NCBI RefSeq assembly: GCF_038002605.1
Contig: NZ_JBBOCT010000001.1
Location: forward strand, 372,001-436,000
Reading direction: 5' to 3'
DNA: 64,000 nucleotides
From: Bacillus sp. FSL K6-3431
Lineage (GTDB): Bacteria; Bacillota; Bacilli; Bacillales; Bacillaceae_C
Within the stretch, counting starts at the first letter, position 1; every line of letters begins with the position of its first letter. The notes beneath the pieces are model-generated. The model was not told the origin of the DNA, did not search any database, and saw only the letters and a program-made list of their open reading frames with translations. The position numbers and the translations under genes are program-made. This document shows positions 63,089-64,000 of the stretch, in pieces.

Positions 63089-63115
63089 TTTAAAAGTTTT
63101 TAGAGGAGGATTTTT

Positions 63116-63346
63116 ATGACTGAGGATTTCTATTGTGATGAGACGGAAAATGTTTTAGCTTATTATCATACCAAACCTTTTTATCCAGTCCATATTGTTG
63201 CTATACCGAAAAACAAATTCCTTCTTTATTATCACTAGAAGATGTTGATAATGAATTATTACTCGAACTGTTAGGAGTAATAAAAAAGGTAGCTTTTAAA
63301 GGGCGGATTACCTGGCTTCACCTCAACTATGGTTCTTCCTTCTGAT
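63116..63346 (+). pseudogene. HIT-domain protein remnant
   Basis: GAGGAGG lies 5 nt before the ATG. The frame begins MTEDFYCDETENVLAYYHT and KPFYPVHIVAIPK, which matches HIT proteins with a deletion of about ten residues after the start. A frameshift in AAAAAC near 63220 leads to IPSLLSLEDVDNEL and LLELLGVIKKVA. The HxHxH catalytic region near the end is missing. HIT proteins hydrolyse nucleotide conjugates. Confidence 0.6.
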
Positions 63347-63577
63347 AAGTCTTTTGGCCTTGTTCCTCTTTCAAATTCGAAGCAGGATATAACATTTCAC
63401 TCTGGTTTTAATTTATATAAAATAGTAGAAGGGGGGATGCCTAAACTTTTATTAGGGAAGGATTTTCTAAAGGTGAATTCAGACGCTAAAATTATTCTTG
63501 GGATCATCACTTTTATTTGTATTCTTTTAACATATGTAGTAGGATCAATTTTCTATAATTTATCAAAAGGAAGGTAA
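63329..63577 (+). CDS. Small protein with C-terminal membrane helix
   Basis: The 82-residue frame encodes a polar part (FGLVPLSNSKQDITFHSGFN) and a membrane helix (AKIILGIITFICILLTYVVG). No ribosome site precedes the ATG, and the start overlaps the HIT debris, so it may be the C-terminal end of a larger membrane protein. The TAA touches the ATG of the next frame, as in operons. The function is unknown. Confidence 0.4.
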   Translation: MVLPSDKSFGLVPLSNSKQDITFHSGFNLYKIVEGGMPKLLLGKDFLKVNSDAKIILGIITFICILLTYVVGSIFYNLSKGR

Positions 63578-63780
63578 ATGGTAGCTTTTGTTATACCAAT
63601 CTTCAGTAAATTGAGTATTATAATCCTCATGCTAGCATTATATTTTGGAGTAATGTATTAGATTTACGTCTTACTTCCTTTTTATATTGGAGTTCCTTCG
63701 TTATTTGACTTTAAAAAAGAACCCTACGTCACAACAGGACTCTTTATATTAAGTATAGTATAATCAGTATTCTCATTAGT
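63578..63780 (+). pseudogene. Degenerate small membrane protein
   Basis: GGAAGG lies 3-8 nt before an ATG that starts VAFVIPIFSKLSIIILMLAL and YFGVMY before a stop. Later frames carry YVLLPFYIGVPSLFDFKKEP and GLFILSIV, then SVFSLVLYLKIL, so a protein with three hydrophobic segments seems to be broken by stops. The family is unknown. Nothing is seen from 63781 to 63956. Confidence 0.4.
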
Positions 63781-63956
63781 ATTATATTTAAAAATCCTTA
63801 TGATTCTAAAAGTTGACAGAACTACCAGCATGGTATTTAGAAACTAAAATGCTGTTTATTATTAAAAATGGTAAAGAATATCTGCCGAATCAACTGATTG
63901 CTATACTGTTTAAACATACATCCTTCAATAATAGAGTGCCTTTATGGTGTAACCGG

Positions 63957-64000
63957 AAAAGTCCGATTTTTCAGTTTTAATGCTGAGAAATCGGACTTTT
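63957..64000. terminator. Strong hairpin at the right edge
   Basis: AAAAGTCCGATTT with TCAG pairs almost perfectly with CTGAGAAATCGGACTTTT across an 8-nt loop. A and T runs on both sides allow action in both directions. The gene it serves to the right lies outside the window. Confidence 0.75.

Noticed and set aside
1..64000. rRNA, tRNA and CRISPR arrays
   Set aside because: No rRNA-like sequence, cloverleaf with CCA-adjacent stem or regularly spaced repeats was seen. A covariance-model scan would be decisive but could not be run.

Overview
The window is AT-rich DNA from a spore-forming member of the Bacillaceae (Firmicutes). This rests on strong AGGAGG-type ribosome binding sites, frequent GTG and TTG starts, and a core block shared with Bacillus subtilis: odhA-odhB, the MoxR/VWA pair yojN-yojO, a DhaS-type aldehyde dehydrogenase, an Hsp20/GerT-like protein, a Rok-like nucleoid repressor, mqo, YkuS-like UPF0180, YitT and LemA. 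No rRNA, tRNA or CRISPR array was seen.

Layout. (1) 1-17 kb is an accessory stretch of single genes separated by gene debris: redox enzymes, a transglutaminase-like protein, GNAT acetyltransferases, a divergent protein kinase, an MccF-like S66 peptidase beside a nucleoside hydrolase, a TIGR01777 epimerase, an APH-fold phosphotransferase, a DUF2268 protease, an operon of a luciferase-like monooxygenase with its FMN reductase, and a methyltransferase. (2) 17-38 kb is core-like and almost undamaged: YhdT-PanF pantothenate uptake, an MFS exporter, an M50-like membrane protein, Hsp20, 2-oxoglutarate dehydrogenase odhAB, DUF2935, aldehyde dehydrogenase with an upstream cre box, Rok, yojN-yojO, LemA-TPM, UPF0180, DUF1033-Fsr and YitT. 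(3) 38-64 kb is again accessory. It holds more GNATs, a serine hydrolase, two HAD proteins, a cytochrome P450, Nudix, VOC, DsbA-like, methyltransferase and TerC genes, with mqo and a gamma-carbonic-anhydrase-like gene as intact islands.

Mobile DNA is present only as remnants of IS1595, IS110 and IS66 transposases. Two related palindromic elements lie at 26.4 and 34.9 kb, and a 27-bp hairpin repeat occurs at 49.9 and 51.8 kb.

The most striking global feature is gene decay. About twenty accessory genes carry single-base frameshifts, nonsense codons or truncations, whereas the long core genes are open throughout. This favours real erosion over sequencing error, although homopolymer cases such as acylphosphatase need checking.

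The most suggestive functional grouping is at 6.6-9.1 kb: a GNAT, an MccF-type serine peptidase and a nucleoside hydrolase stand in a row. This resembles the MccE (GNAT) and MccF enzymes that detoxify peptidyl- and aminoacyl-nucleotide antibiotics, with an added nucleoside-cleaving step.
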